A stretch of 64,000 nt of DNA from Pseudomonas eucalypticola (GTDB lineage: Bacteria; Pseudomonadota; Gammaproteobacteria; Pseudomonadales; Pseudomonadaceae), in contig NZ_CP056030.1 of assembly GCF_013374995.1 (NCBI RefSeq), positions 3,070,501-3,134,500 on the forward strand, in the 5' to 3' direction. Positions 6,219-15,000 of the stretch are shown in pieces. Position numbers and translations under genes: made by a program. Each line of letters starts with the position of its first letter. Position 1 is the first letter of the stretch. The notes beneath the pieces were generated by a model, which saw nothing but the letters and a program-made list of their open reading frames with translations, had not been told where the DNA came from and made no database searches.

Positions 6219-8678
6219 ATGACCCCGTATTCCTCGCGTCTTACCCTGCGCTTCGCCCCCCTGTTGCTGGCCGGTTATGCGCTGCAGCCGATGTTCGCCG
6301 CCGCCGATACCAACAGTGATGACACCTTGGGCACGGTGATCGTCACCGGCTCGCGCGGCAGCGAGTCCCGTACCGTGACCAGCAGCCCCGCACCTATCGA
6401 TGTCATCAGTGGCCAGCAACTGGAGAAAACCGGCAGCGGCAGCCTGCGCGGCGCCTTGCAGAAGGCCTTGCCGTCGTTCTCCCAGCGGCCCTCCGGCAGT
6501 TCCAACGACAGCATCGCCAGGCCTTACAGCTTGCGAGGCCTGAACGGCTCAAACGTGCTGGTGCTGGTCAACGGCAAACGCCGGCACAACAGCGCGGTGA
6601 TCAACCTCGACTCCACGGCAGCCTACGGCACCAACCCCGTGGACCTGGACATGATCCCGGTCAGTGCCGTGGACCATATCGAGGTGCTGCGCGATGGCGC
6701 CTCGGCCCAGTACGGATCGGACGCCATCGCCGGGGTGATCAACATCATCCTCAAACAACAGGATCATGGGGGTTCGGTCAGTACTTCCTACGGCGAATAT
6801 TACGAACGCGGTGACGGAGGCACCCTTCGCCAGACCTACAACCAGGGCGCGGCGCTGCCCAACGACGGTTTCATCAATTTCTCCCTGGACGCCAAATCGC
6901 AGCAGACCGCCGTGCGTTCGCGCGACGCCACCGGCAGCTTCTACTATAAGCAACCGGACGGCAGCGCCGACCCGCGCGACGCCACCGCCGACCGCAAAGT
7001 GCAGGAGAACGGCCTGCCGAAGGTCAAGGACATCAAGGTCGCCTACAACGCCGAATTGCCGCTGGACGATGTGACGCTGTATTCGTTTTCCACCTACAGC
7101 CACCGTGACGCCCGAGGCGGGCAGAACTACCGCCGGCCCAACTCGACCAATATCATTCCGCAGATCTACCCCGACGGCACCGCGCCGTTCTACACCCTGG
7201 TGGAGGACGACTACCAGGCCGCTACGGGTGCCAAGGGCCAGGCCCTGGGTTGGGACTGGGACCTGAGTTCCACCTTCGGCCGCGATGACGCTCAGTCCGG
7301 CGCCGACAAGACCCTCAACGCCTCGTTAGGCCCCAGCAGCCCGACCCATTTCGATACCTACAGCAGCACCTTCGATCAATGGACCAACAACCTGGACGTC
7401 ACCCGTGCCTTCGATGTTGGCCTGAGCAAGCCAGCCCAGGTGTCCTGGGGCCTGGAACACCGGCATGAGCGCTACAAGACCGAGTCCGACAACCCGCTGT
7501 CGTACATCAACGGCGGCTACATTTACCCCAGTGGCCCGTTGGCCGGCCAGCCCGCCGCCGTCGGTGCCCAGGGCGCCATCACCCTCACGCCCGAGGATGC
7601 CGGCCAGGCCAGCCGCAACAGCTACGCCAGCTACCTGGACGTGGGCTTCAACCCCTTCGAGAAACTCTACGTGGGCGCCGCGGGGCGCTTCGAAGGCTAC
7701 GACGACGGCTCGGGCACTACCACCAGCGGCAAGCTCTCGCTGCGTTACGACCTGACACCGACCTTCGCCCTGCGCGGCACCGTGAGCAACGGCTTCCGCG
7801 CCCCGTCGCTGTCGCAATCGGTGTACGCCCAGACGTCCAACCAGTACACCTCGGTCAACGGCGTGTCGCAGTTCGTCGAAGCCAAGACCGCCCGCGTCGA
7901 CTCGGCGCTGGCCCGTGCCCTGGGCGCTGAAGACCTCAAACCCGAAAAATCCCAGAACATCAGCCTGGGTTTCACCTGGCAGCCGATACAGGCGGCCAGC
8001 GTGACCCTGGACGCCTACCAGATCAAGATCGACGACCGTATCGCCTTGACCGGCTTCCTGTCCGGCGCCGGGGTCAACCAGATTCTGGTCGCCAACGGCT
8101 ACAAGCCCGGTTACCAGGTCAAATACTTCACGAATGCCGCCGACACCACGACCCGTGGCCTGGACCTGGTGACCGACTACAAGGTGGACTACGGCGCCTA
8201 CGGTAGCGTCAAGTACGGCGTCGCGTTCAACTGGAACAAGACCCAGATCGACAGCATCAAGTCCACGCCGGCGGCGCTCACCGCTGCCGGCAGCAACCTG
8301 GCGCTGTTCGACCGCGTAGCGCAGGGCTACCTGACCGTGGCCAACCCCAAGACCAAGCTGATCCTCAGTGGCGTCTGGGACATCGGCCAGTTCACCGTCA
8401 CCGGCGCCGTGACCCGTTACGACAAGGTCACCGCCCGCGACACCAACCCTCAGTACGACGTGACCTACGGTGCCAAGTGGCTCACCGACCTGGAGGTGGC
8501 TTACGCCGTGACCAAGGACCTGAGCCTGGCGGTGGGGGCCAACAACCTGTTCGACGTGCGCGCCGACAACAACGCCTACCCCCAGGGGGACGTCAACGGC
8601 TTTCCCAAATTCGGCAGCATCTCGCCGTTCGACCCCTACGGCGGCTTCTGGTACACGCGCCTGACCTACAACTTCTGA
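6219..8678 (+). CDS. TonB-dependent outer-membrane receptor
   Basis: An 819-residue TonB-dependent receptor. A signal peptide of about 30 residues (ending PMFAA) is followed by a TonB-box-like LGTVIVTGS, a plug domain (PIDVISGQQLE through LRDGASAQYGSDAIAGVINIIL) and a 22-strand-type barrel ending in an aromatic YNF. It begins 2 bp after the binding-protein stop, so it belongs to the same transcript. Association with flavin monooxygenases and sulfonate-type binding proteins points to import of a bulky organosulfur compound rather than a siderophore. The substrate is inferred. Confidence 0.93.
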   Translation: MTPYSSRLTLRFAPLLLAGYALQPMFAAADTNSDDTLGTVIVTGSRGSESRTVTSSPAPIDVISGQQLEKTGSGSLRGALQKALPSFSQRPSGSSNDSIARPYSLRGLNGSNVLVLVNGKRRHNSAVINLDSTAAYGTNPVDLDMIPVSAVDHIEVLRDGASAQYGSDAIAGVINIILKQQDHGGSVSTSYGEYYERGDGGTLRQTYNQGAALPNDGFINFSLDAKSQQTAVRSRDATGSFYYKQPDGSADPRDATADRKVQENGLPKVKDIKVAYNAELPLDDVTLYSFSTYSHRDARGGQNYRRPNSTNIIPQIYPDGTAPFYTLVEDDYQAATGAKGQALGWDWDLSSTFGRDDAQSGADKTLNASLGPSSPTHFDTYSSTFDQWTNNLDVTRAFDVGLSKPAQVSWGLEHRHERYKTESDNPLSYINGGYIYPSGPLAGQPAAVGAQGAITLTPEDAGQASRNSYASYLDVGFNPFEKLYVGAAGRFEGYDDGSGTTTSGKLSLRYDLTPTFALRGTVSNGFRAPSLSQSVYAQTSNQYTSVNGVSQFVEAKTARVDSALARALGAEDLKPEKSQNISLGFTWQPIQAASVTLDAYQIKIDDRIALTGFLSGAGVNQILVANGYKPGYQVKYFTNAADTTTRGLDLVTDYKVDYGAYGSVKYGVAFNWNKTQIDSIKSTPAALTAAGSNLALFDRVAQGYLTVANPKTKLILSGVWDIGQFTVTGAVTRYDKVTARDTNPQYDVTYGAKWLTDLEVAYAVTKDLSLAVGANNLFDVRADNNAYPQGDVNGFPKFGSISPFDPYGGFWYTRLTYNF

Positions 8679-8688
8679 GGAGTGGCAC

Positions 8689-10032
8689 ATGAGCACAGCG
8701 CATAAGCAAATCATCCTCGGCGCCTTCATTCCCAGCGCGGGCATCATGGGCGCCGGCTGGCGCCATCCCTCGGCGGCGGCGGACTCGTTCCGCGACTTCG
8801 AGCACTTTCGCTGGGTGGCCCAGACCCTGGAAGCAGCGCGTTTCCATGCCGTTTTCTTCAACGACACGGTGAACGTCGACACCGACCTGGACGTACTGGC
8901 CCACGGGCCCAACAGCGTGCGCTGGGACCCCCTGGTGCTGCTGCCTGCGCTGGCCCTGAGCACCCAGCGCATTGGCCTGATCGCCACTGCGAGCACCACC
9001 TACAACGAGCCCTACAACCTGGCGCGCAAGTTCGCCAATATCGACCACCTGAGCGGCGGCCGGGTAGGCTGGAATCTGGTGACGTCCCTGGGCGGTGGCG
9101 AGAATTTCAACCGCGACGCCCATGTGCTGCACGCCGATCGCTACGACCGCGCAGAGGAGTTCTACGACGTGGTCACCGGCCTGTGGGACAGTTGGGACGA
9201 TGACGCGTTTATCCAGGACAAGGCCAGCGGCCGTTTTCTGGACACTGACAAGCTCCATGTGCTGAACCACCACGGCACCCATTTTCAGGTGCGTGGCCCG
9301 CTGAACGCCGCGCGCCCGGTGCAGGGCTACCCGGTGATTGCCCAGGCCGGTTCGTCCGACGCGGGCCGGGCACTGGCGACCCGGGCAGGCGAACTGATCT
9401 TCACCGCCCAGCACACGGTAGAGCAGGGCCAGGCGTTTTACGCCGAGATCAAGCAGCGCGCCGCCGCTCTGGGGCGCGACCCTGAGCACCTGAAGGTATT
9501 GCCCGGTGTGTCGCCCATCGTCGGCCGCACGCTTGAGGAGGCCCAGGCGCGCTACGACCAGCAACAGGCGCTGCTGGACCCGCCTTCGTTCCTGCGTTCG
9601 ATCTCGCGTTTTACCAGCCTGGGCTTTGATCTGTCCGAGCTGCCGTTCGACGCGGTGGTGCCGCTGCCGCCCGAGCAATTCGACACCAACACCCACAAGA
9701 GCCGGCAGAAACTGGTCTTCGACCTGATCCGCCGCGAACGGCCCACGGTGCGTCAGTTGTTCAACAAGCTGACCGCTGGTGGCCATCGCATCCTGATCGG
9801 TACCCCCGAAAGCATCGCCGACGATTTTCAGGCCTGGTTCGAGGCGGGCGCCGCCGATGGCTTCAACGTGATGTTCTCCGGGCTGCACCAGGGCATCGGT
9901 GATTTTGCCGAACAGGTGGTACCGGAACTGCAACGTCGTGGGCTGTTCCGCCGCGAGTACCAGGGCCGGACCCTGCGGGAAAACCTCGGGCTGCCCTTTA
10001 TTGCCAACCGCCGCGCCGGGGGCCGTTCATGA
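8689..10032 (+). CDS. FMN-dependent monooxygenase, NtaA/SnaA/DszA family
   Basis: A 447-residue luciferase-like (LLM class) flavin monooxygenase of the NtaA/SnaA/DszA branch, which uses FMNH2 supplied by a reductase to oxidise organic sulfur or nitrogen compounds. Diagnostic segments are IGLIATASTTYNEPYNLARKFA, LSGGRVGWNLVTS, EFYDVVTGLWDSWDDDAF and DGFNVMFSG. It has GAGG before ATG 8689, and its stop overlaps the next start by four bases. It is a paralogue of the monooxygenase at 16481. No flavin reductase is encoded next to it, so a shared reductase must serve it. Confidence 0.93.
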   Translation: MSTAHKQIILGAFIPSAGIMGAGWRHPSAAADSFRDFEHFRWVAQTLEAARFHAVFFNDTVNVDTDLDVLAHGPNSVRWDPLVLLPALALSTQRIGLIATASTTYNEPYNLARKFANIDHLSGGRVGWNLVTSLGGGENFNRDAHVLHADRYDRAEEFYDVVTGLWDSWDDDAFIQDKASGRFLDTDKLHVLNHHGTHFQVRGPLNAARPVQGYPVIAQAGSSDAGRALATRAGELIFTAQHTVEQGQAFYAEIKQRAAALGRDPEHLKVLPGVSPIVGRTLEEAQARYDQQQALLDPPSFLRSISRFTSLGFDLSELPFDAVVPLPPEQFDTNTHKSRQKLVFDLIRRERPTVRQLFNKLTAGGHRILIGTPESIADDFQAWFEAGAADGFNVMFSGLHQGIGDFAEQVVPELQRRGLFRREYQGRTLRENLGLPFIANRRAGGRS

Positions 10033-11615
10033 GCCTGCTTCGTCCTTTCGCCGCGTCGCTGCTGGCCGTGGCGCTGGCCGCCTGCGGTGATGCCCACGCG
10101 CCGGTGGCCAGCGCCGGCCAGCCAGGCACGCCGCACCGCGGGGGTGTGTTGAAGGTAGCCCTGGACGGTGACCCGCAATGCATCGATCCGCAACAGGCGG
10201 GTAACAACACGGCACTCAACGTGGGCCGGCAACTGGTGGATTCGCTGACCGACCAGGACCCGGCCACCGGGGCCATCGAACCCTGGCTGGCCGACCGCTG
10301 GGAAGTGTCCGCCGACGCTCGCCACTTCACGTTTCACCTGCGCCCGGGCGTGACGTTCAGTGACGGCACAGCCGTGGATGCCGCGGCGGTGAAGGCCAAC
10401 CTGCAAGGGATCGTTGAACTGGGCGCGCGGGCCATTCTGGGTTCCACCTACCTGGCGGGCCTGGCCGGTATCGACACACCCGACGCGCACACCGTGGTGG
10501 TGCGGTTCGCCCAGCCCAACGCCCAGTTTCTGCAGGCCACCTCGACCATGAGCCTTGGGCTGCTGGCCGCCCGCACCCTGGCCACGCCGCCGGCCCAGCG
10601 CTGTCAGGGCGAGCTGGTGGGCTCGGGGCCGTTCACCCTGAAGTCATTTGTGCATAACCAGGTGGTGTCCCTGGCACGGCGTGACGACTACCGCTGGCCG
10701 TCAGCGCTGGCCGCGCACACCGACCAGGCCTGGCTGGAGGGCATCGACTTTCTGATCATCCCGGAGTCGGGGGTGCGCCTGGGCAGCCTGCTGTCGGGGC
10801 AGATCGACGTCAACACCAGTGTCGCGCCCCAGGACGAGGCCGCCTTGCAAAGCCAGGGCCTGCCGATTCTCAGCCGCGCCAACCCCGGCGTGGTGTTCAT
10901 CCTCGCGCCCAATGAATCCACGCCGCTGTTCAGTGACCGGCGCGTGCGCCAGGCGTTGAACAAGGCCATTGATCGCCAGCAGTTCAAGCCTATTCTTTCC
11001 CAACATCAGCAGGTGGCCAGTGCCTTGCTGGCCAGCAGTACACCCTTGTATCGGGACTTCTCCGCATTGCTGGCCCATGACCCGCAGGGGGCAGGGCGGT
11101 TACTGGATGAGGCCGGTTGGGTGCCGGGCAGCGATGGTATCCGGGTCAAGGATGGCCAGCGGTTGTCGTTCAAACTCGACTACTGGCAATCCGTGCCGAT
11201 TCTGGAACTGGTACAGCAACAATTGCGTCAGGTGGGCATCGAGCTGCGCCTGAACAAGACCACCCTCAGCCAGACCACCGCGCTGCAGGCCAGCGGGGAC
11301 TACAGTGTGCGCTTTCTCAACCTGACCCGTGCCGATCCCGATGTGCTGCGCACCGTATTCCAGGCACCGGGCTATAACGTCAGCGTGCGCCAGCCTGGCC
11401 AGATCGACCAGTTGCTGGCCGACTCGGCGGCCACCCTTGACGCCAGTAAGCGCCAGGCGCTGGTGGATCAGGCCAGCCAGCAGTTGATCGAGGGCGGGCA
11501 CGCCATCGCCCTGATCGAACTGGCCACGGTGCTGGCCCAGGGCAAGCAGGTGCACGGCCTGCATTATGAGGCCTCGTCGCGGCTGCAATTCTTCGACACT
11601 TGGGTGCAGCCATGA
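10029..11615 (+). CDS. Oligopeptide/nickel-type ABC substrate-binding lipoprotein
   Basis: A 528-residue binding protein of the SBP_bac_5 family (DppA/OppA/NikA-like). The N-terminus carries a lipobox (LAVALAACGD), so it is probably anchored in the membrane. HRGGVLKVALDGDPQCIDPQ and DRWEVSADARHFTFHLRPGVTFSDG are family hallmarks. ATGA overlap with the monooxygenase upstream and with the permease downstream shows tight coupling. It supplies the Dpp-type importer encoded by the next three genes. The cargo could be a peptide, glutathione-like thiol or other organic compound. Confidence 0.93.
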   Translation: MSLLRPFAASLLAVALAACGDAHAPVASAGQPGTPHRGGVLKVALDGDPQCIDPQQAGNNTALNVGRQLVDSLTDQDPATGAIEPWLADRWEVSADARHFTFHLRPGVTFSDGTAVDAAAVKANLQGIVELGARAILGSTYLAGLAGIDTPDAHTVVVRFAQPNAQFLQATSTMSLGLLAARTLATPPAQRCQGELVGSGPFTLKSFVHNQVVSLARRDDYRWPSALAAHTDQAWLEGIDFLIIPESGVRLGSLLSGQIDVNTSVAPQDEAALQSQGLPILSRANPGVVFILAPNESTPLFSDRRVRQALNKAIDRQQFKPILSQHQQVASALLASSTPLYRDFSALLAHDPQGAGRLLDEAGWVPGSDGIRVKDGQRLSFKLDYWQSVPILELVQQQLRQVGIELRLNKTTLSQTTALQASGDYSVRFLNLTRADPDVLRTVFQAPGYNVSVRQPGQIDQLLADSAATLDASKRQALVDQASQQLIEGGHAIALIELATVLAQGKQVHGLHYEASSRLQFFDTWVQP

Positions 11616-12580
11616 CCCGCCTGGCGCAGCGCGCCTTGGCCAGTGCGGTGCGCTATTGGCTGGGCCGCCTGGCCCAGGCGGGGGTGGTGCTGTGGGCGGC
11701 GTTCAGTGTGTCATTCGTGATTCTGTACGCGTTGCCCAGCGACCCGGTGAGCATCATGCTCAACCAGAGCGGCGAGCAGACCAGCGTCGATGCCGCCCAG
11801 GTGGCGAGGCTACGAGCCGAGTACCACCTGGACCAGCCGGTGATCGTGCAATACGGGCTGGCGCTGGAACGGGCGTTGCACCTGGACTTCGGCCATTCGA
11901 TCCAGACCGGCCAGCCGGTGGCGGGCGCGCTCTTGCAGGCGCTGCCAGCCACTGCGCAACTGGCCTTCGCCGCCCTGGCCCTGGCATTGCTGCTGGGCGT
12001 GGGCCTGGCGTTGATTGCCAGCCTGACCCGGGTGGCATGGCTGCGCGATGCGCTGCTGGGGGTGCCGGCGCTGGCGGTGTCCTTACCCACGTTCTGGCTG
12101 GGGCTGTTGCTGTTGCAAGGCTTTTCCTTCGGCCTGCACTGGTTTCCGGCCATGGGTAACCGTGGCCTGCCGGCCCTGGTGCTGCCGGCCCTGACCCTGG
12201 CCATCCCCACCGCTGCGATCATCGCCCAGGTGCTGCTGCGGTCCATGGCGACGGTGCATCGCCAGCCTTTCGTCGAAGCCTTGCGGGCCAAGGGGCTAGG
12301 CTGGCCCCGGGTGGTCTGCCGGCACATTCTGCATAACGCACTGATCCCCGTGCTGAGCCTGGCAGGGGTGATCGTGGGCTCGCTGCTGGCCGGCTCCGTG
12401 GTCACCGAAACCGTGTTTTCCCGCCAGGGGGTGGGGCGCCTGGCGCAAGCAGCGGTCAGCGTCCAGGACATTCCCATGGTGCAGGGGGTGGTGGTGCTGG
12501 CGGCAGTGATTTTCGTACTGGTCAACCTGCTGGTCGATGCCCTGTACCCCTGGCTCGATCCACGCCTGGGGAAACGCTGA
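11612..12580 (+). CDS. DppB/OppB-type ABC transporter permease
   Basis: A 322-residue inner-membrane permease with six predicted membrane segments: the first near residues 17-37 (VVLWAAFSVSFVILYALP), the remainder in the BPD_transp_1 domain. The cytoplasmic EAA-type loop is seen at VEALRAKGLGWPRVVCRHILHNALIPV. ATG 11612 overlaps the binding-protein stop (ATGA); a TTG at 11600 is possible but lacks a better ribosome site. It forms the channel with the product of the next gene. Confidence 0.93.
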   Translation: MTRLAQRALASAVRYWLGRLAQAGVVLWAAFSVSFVILYALPSDPVSIMLNQSGEQTSVDAAQVARLRAEYHLDQPVIVQYGLALERALHLDFGHSIQTGQPVAGALLQALPATAQLAFAALALALLLGVGLALIASLTRVAWLRDALLGVPALAVSLPTFWLGLLLLQGFSFGLHWFPAMGNRGLPALVLPALTLAIPTAAIIAQVLLRSMATVHRQPFVEALRAKGLGWPRVVCRHILHNALIPVLSLAGVIVGSLLAGSVVTETVFSRQGVGRLAQAAVSVQDIPMVQGVVVLAAVIFVLVNLLVDALYPWLDPRLGKR

Positions 12581-13380
12581 TGAAACGACTTTTTCTGGTA
12601 CTGGCCATCGCCATCCTGCTGACTGCCGTGGGCTGGGCCTTGTGGCCGGGCCTGTTCAGCCATGCCGACCCGTTGCTGGGGGTACCAACCCAGGCTTTGC
12701 AGGCGCCGGGCGCCCAGCACTGGTTTGGTACCGACCAACTGGGGCGCGACCTGTACAGCCGCACGGTGTATGGCGCCGGCTTGTCATTGCGCGCGACCTT
12801 GCTGGCGGTGCTCATCGCGCTGGTCAGCGGCATGGTGCTGGGGGTGCTCAGTGGCTTCTTCGGCGGCTGGCTGGACGCGGGCTTGATGCGTGTGGTGGAA
12901 GTGCTGATGGCGGTACCGGCGCTGCTGCTGGCCATGGCGGTGATCACGGTGCTGGGCTTCGGCACCCTGAATATCGCCCTGGCCGTGGGCCTGTCGGCGG
13001 TAGCCAGCTTTGCCCGCCTGGTGCGCGGCGAAGTGCTGCGCTGGCGGGTGAGCACCTTCGTCGAAGCGGCCAGTGCCTGCGGGGTGCGGCCCTGGACAAT
13101 CATTGCCCGGCACATTCTGCCACCGGTGGCCGGGCCGGTGCTGGCCTTGGCCGCGCTGGAGTTCGGCAGCGCGGTACTGGCGGTCTCGGCACTGAGCTTT
13201 TTGGGCTTTGGTGCGCCACCGCCGCAACCGGAATGGGGCCTGCTGGTGGCCGAGGGCCGCAACTACATGGTCACGGCCTGGTGGTACACCGGCCTGCCCG
13301 GGCTGGTGGTGGCCGCGGTGGTCATTGCCGCCAACCAACTGGCCAGGGCCTTGCAGGCCCGTCAAGGAGTCTACCGATGA
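12580..13380 (+). CDS. DppC/OppC-type ABC transporter permease
   Basis: A 266-residue second permease of the oligopeptide-type importer. The typical N-terminal segment HWFGTDQLGRDLYSRTVYGAGLSL, the EAA-type loop (VEAASACGVRPWTIIARHILPPV) and the C-terminal FLGFGAPPPQPEWGLLV are all present. The start overlaps the dppB-like stop by one base (TGATG), and the stop overlaps the ATPase start. Function: heterodimeric channel partner. Shorter than E. coli DppC (about 300) because the N-terminal tail is reduced. Confidence 0.93.
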   Translation: MKRLFLVLAIAILLTAVGWALWPGLFSHADPLLGVPTQALQAPGAQHWFGTDQLGRDLYSRTVYGAGLSLRATLLAVLIALVSGMVLGVLSGFFGGWLDAGLMRVVEVLMAVPALLLAMAVITVLGFGTLNIALAVGLSAVASFARLVRGEVLRWRVSTFVEAASACGVRPWTIIARHILPPVAGPVLALAALEFGSAVLAVSALSFLGFGAPPPQPEWGLLVAEGRNYMVTAWWYTGLPGLVVAAVVIAANQLARALQARQGVYR

Positions 13381-14987
13381 GTGCGCGGACCACGCCGTTG
13401 CTGCAGGTCAGCAACCTGCACATCGACTATCACAGTGCCCAGGGTGATGTGCCCGGGGTGACCGGCGTAAGTTTCGAACTGCACGCCGGCGAGGTGCTCG
13501 CGATCGTTGGTGAGTCGGGTTCCGGCAAGTCCACCACCGCGGCAGCCCTGGTCGGCCTGCTGGCCGAGAGTGCCCGGGTCCGCAGCGGCAGCATCCGCCT
13601 CGATGGGCGCGAGCTGCTGGGCCTGGGTGAGCGGCAATGGCAGCAGGTGCGCGGCGTGCAGATCGGCTTCGTGCCCCAGGACCCGGGCCTGTCCCTGGAC
13701 CCGGTGAAACGCGTCGGCGCGCAACTGGTCGAGGCCATGACCGTGCACGGTCTGCCACGTGCCGTTGCCCGGGACCGGAGCCTGGGGTTGCTACGCGAAG
13801 TGGGGCTGCCCGCTGTCGAGCAACTGGCGCGGCGCTACCCCCACGAGCTGTCCGGCGGTATGCGCCAGCGGGTGCTGGTGGCCATGGGCCTGGCCAACCG
13901 CCCGGCACTGGTCATCGCCGATGAGCCTACCAGCGCGCTGGATGTCGAGGTGCAGCGCCAGGTGCTTGATTGCCTGCAGGGCCTGGCCCAGGAGCGACAG
14001 GCGGCAGTGATCCTGATTACCCATGACCTGGACGTGGCCTTGCAGCGGGCCGACCGGGTGTTGGTGATGCGCCGCGGGCGTGTTGTCGAGAGCGGCGCGG
14101 CGGCGCAGGTGCTGCGCCAGCCGCGGCACGCGTACACGCGGGCGCTGCTGGCCGCGGCCCCCAGTGCCCAGGCGGCCTGTCTGCGCCAGCGCTCACCGGC
14201 GCACTGGGCGCTGGCCCCGATACTGGAGGTCAGTGGCCTGCACAAGAGTTTTGCAACCTGGCGCCAACCCGGGCCGCCTGCCGTGGACGACGTGTCGTTC
14301 GAGGTGCCGCGTGGGGGGACCACCAGCCTGGTGGGGGCCTCGGGTTCGGGCAAGTCGACCACCGCGCGGCTGTTGCTGGGCCTGGAACGCGCCGATGGGG
14401 GCTCGGTGCGGTTCAATGGCCGTGAACTGCTGGGTACTTCGCGGCGCGACTGGCGCGAATTGCGGCGGCAGATCCAGGTGGTGTACCAGAACCCCTACGC
14501 GTCGCTGAACCCGCGCCTGAGCCTGGCGCAGATCATCAGCGAGCCCCTGCAAGCCTTTGCCGTGGGCACCACGGCCACGCGCCGGCAACGGGTAGCTGAC
14601 TTGCTCGCCCAGGTGCATGTCCCTGCCACCCTGATCGACAACCGCCCTGACAGCCTCTCGGGTGGTCAGCGCCAGCGAGTGGCCATCGCCCGCGCCCTGG
14701 CCCTGGAGCCGGAGCTGGTGGTGCTGGACGAGCCGCTGTCGGCCCTGGACGTGCTGGTGCAGCAGCAGATTCTCGAACTGCTGGATGAATTGCAGCAGCG
14801 GCTGGGGTTGAGTTACCTGTTCATTTCCCATGACCTTTCCGTGGTGCGGCGCATCTCCGACCGCGTGGTCGTGATGCAGGGCGGCAGGGTGGTAGAGCAG
14901 GGCGTGTGCGAGGAGGTATTCAGCCGGCCGGTGCATGGCTTCACGCAGGGGCTGCTGGAAGCCGCGATAGGCGTACCTCAACGGTAA
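13377..14987 (+). CDS. Fused DppD-DppF-type ABC transporter ATPase
   Basis: A 536-residue protein with two ATPase domains in tandem, a DppD-DppF fusion as in GsiA/YejF. Domain 1: Walker A GESGSGKST about residues 45-53, signature LSGG at 158-161, Walker B VIADEPTSALD. Domain 2: Walker A GASGSGKST about 320-328, signature LSGG at 427-430, Walker B VVLDEPLSALD. Both domains look catalytically intact. ATGA overlap links it to dppC. The fused arrangement is shared with the glutathione importer GsiA, so glutathione-like or thiol peptides are one possible cargo. This ends the nine-gene operon; the next gene converges 13 bp away. Confidence 0.94.
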   Translation: MSARTTPLLQVSNLHIDYHSAQGDVPGVTGVSFELHAGEVLAIVGESGSGKSTTAAALVGLLAESARVRSGSIRLDGRELLGLGERQWQQVRGVQIGFVPQDPGLSLDPVKRVGAQLVEAMTVHGLPRAVARDRSLGLLREVGLPAVEQLARRYPHELSGGMRQRVLVAMGLANRPALVIADEPTSALDVEVQRQVLDCLQGLAQERQAAVILITHDLDVALQRADRVLVMRRGRVVESGAAAQVLRQPRHAYTRALLAAAPSAQAACLRQRSPAHWALAPILEVSGLHKSFATWRQPGPPAVDDVSFEVPRGGTTSLVGASGSGKSTTARLLLGLERADGGSVRFNGRELLGTSRRDWRELRRQIQVVYQNPYASLNPRLSLAQIISEPLQAFAVGTTATRRQRVADLLAQVHVPATLIDNRPDSLSGGQRQRVAIARALALEPELVVLDEPLSALDVLVQQQILELLDELQQRLGLSYLFISHDLSVVRRISDRVVVMQGGRVVEQGVCEEVFSRPVHGFTQGLLEAAIGVPQR

Positions 14988-15000
14988 GTTGGCGCCCGGT

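Noticed and set aside
7326..8999. Long minus-strand open frame across the TonB-receptor gene
   Set aside because: Antisense to a clear receptor gene; repetitive Val/Gly-rich product and no ribosome site.
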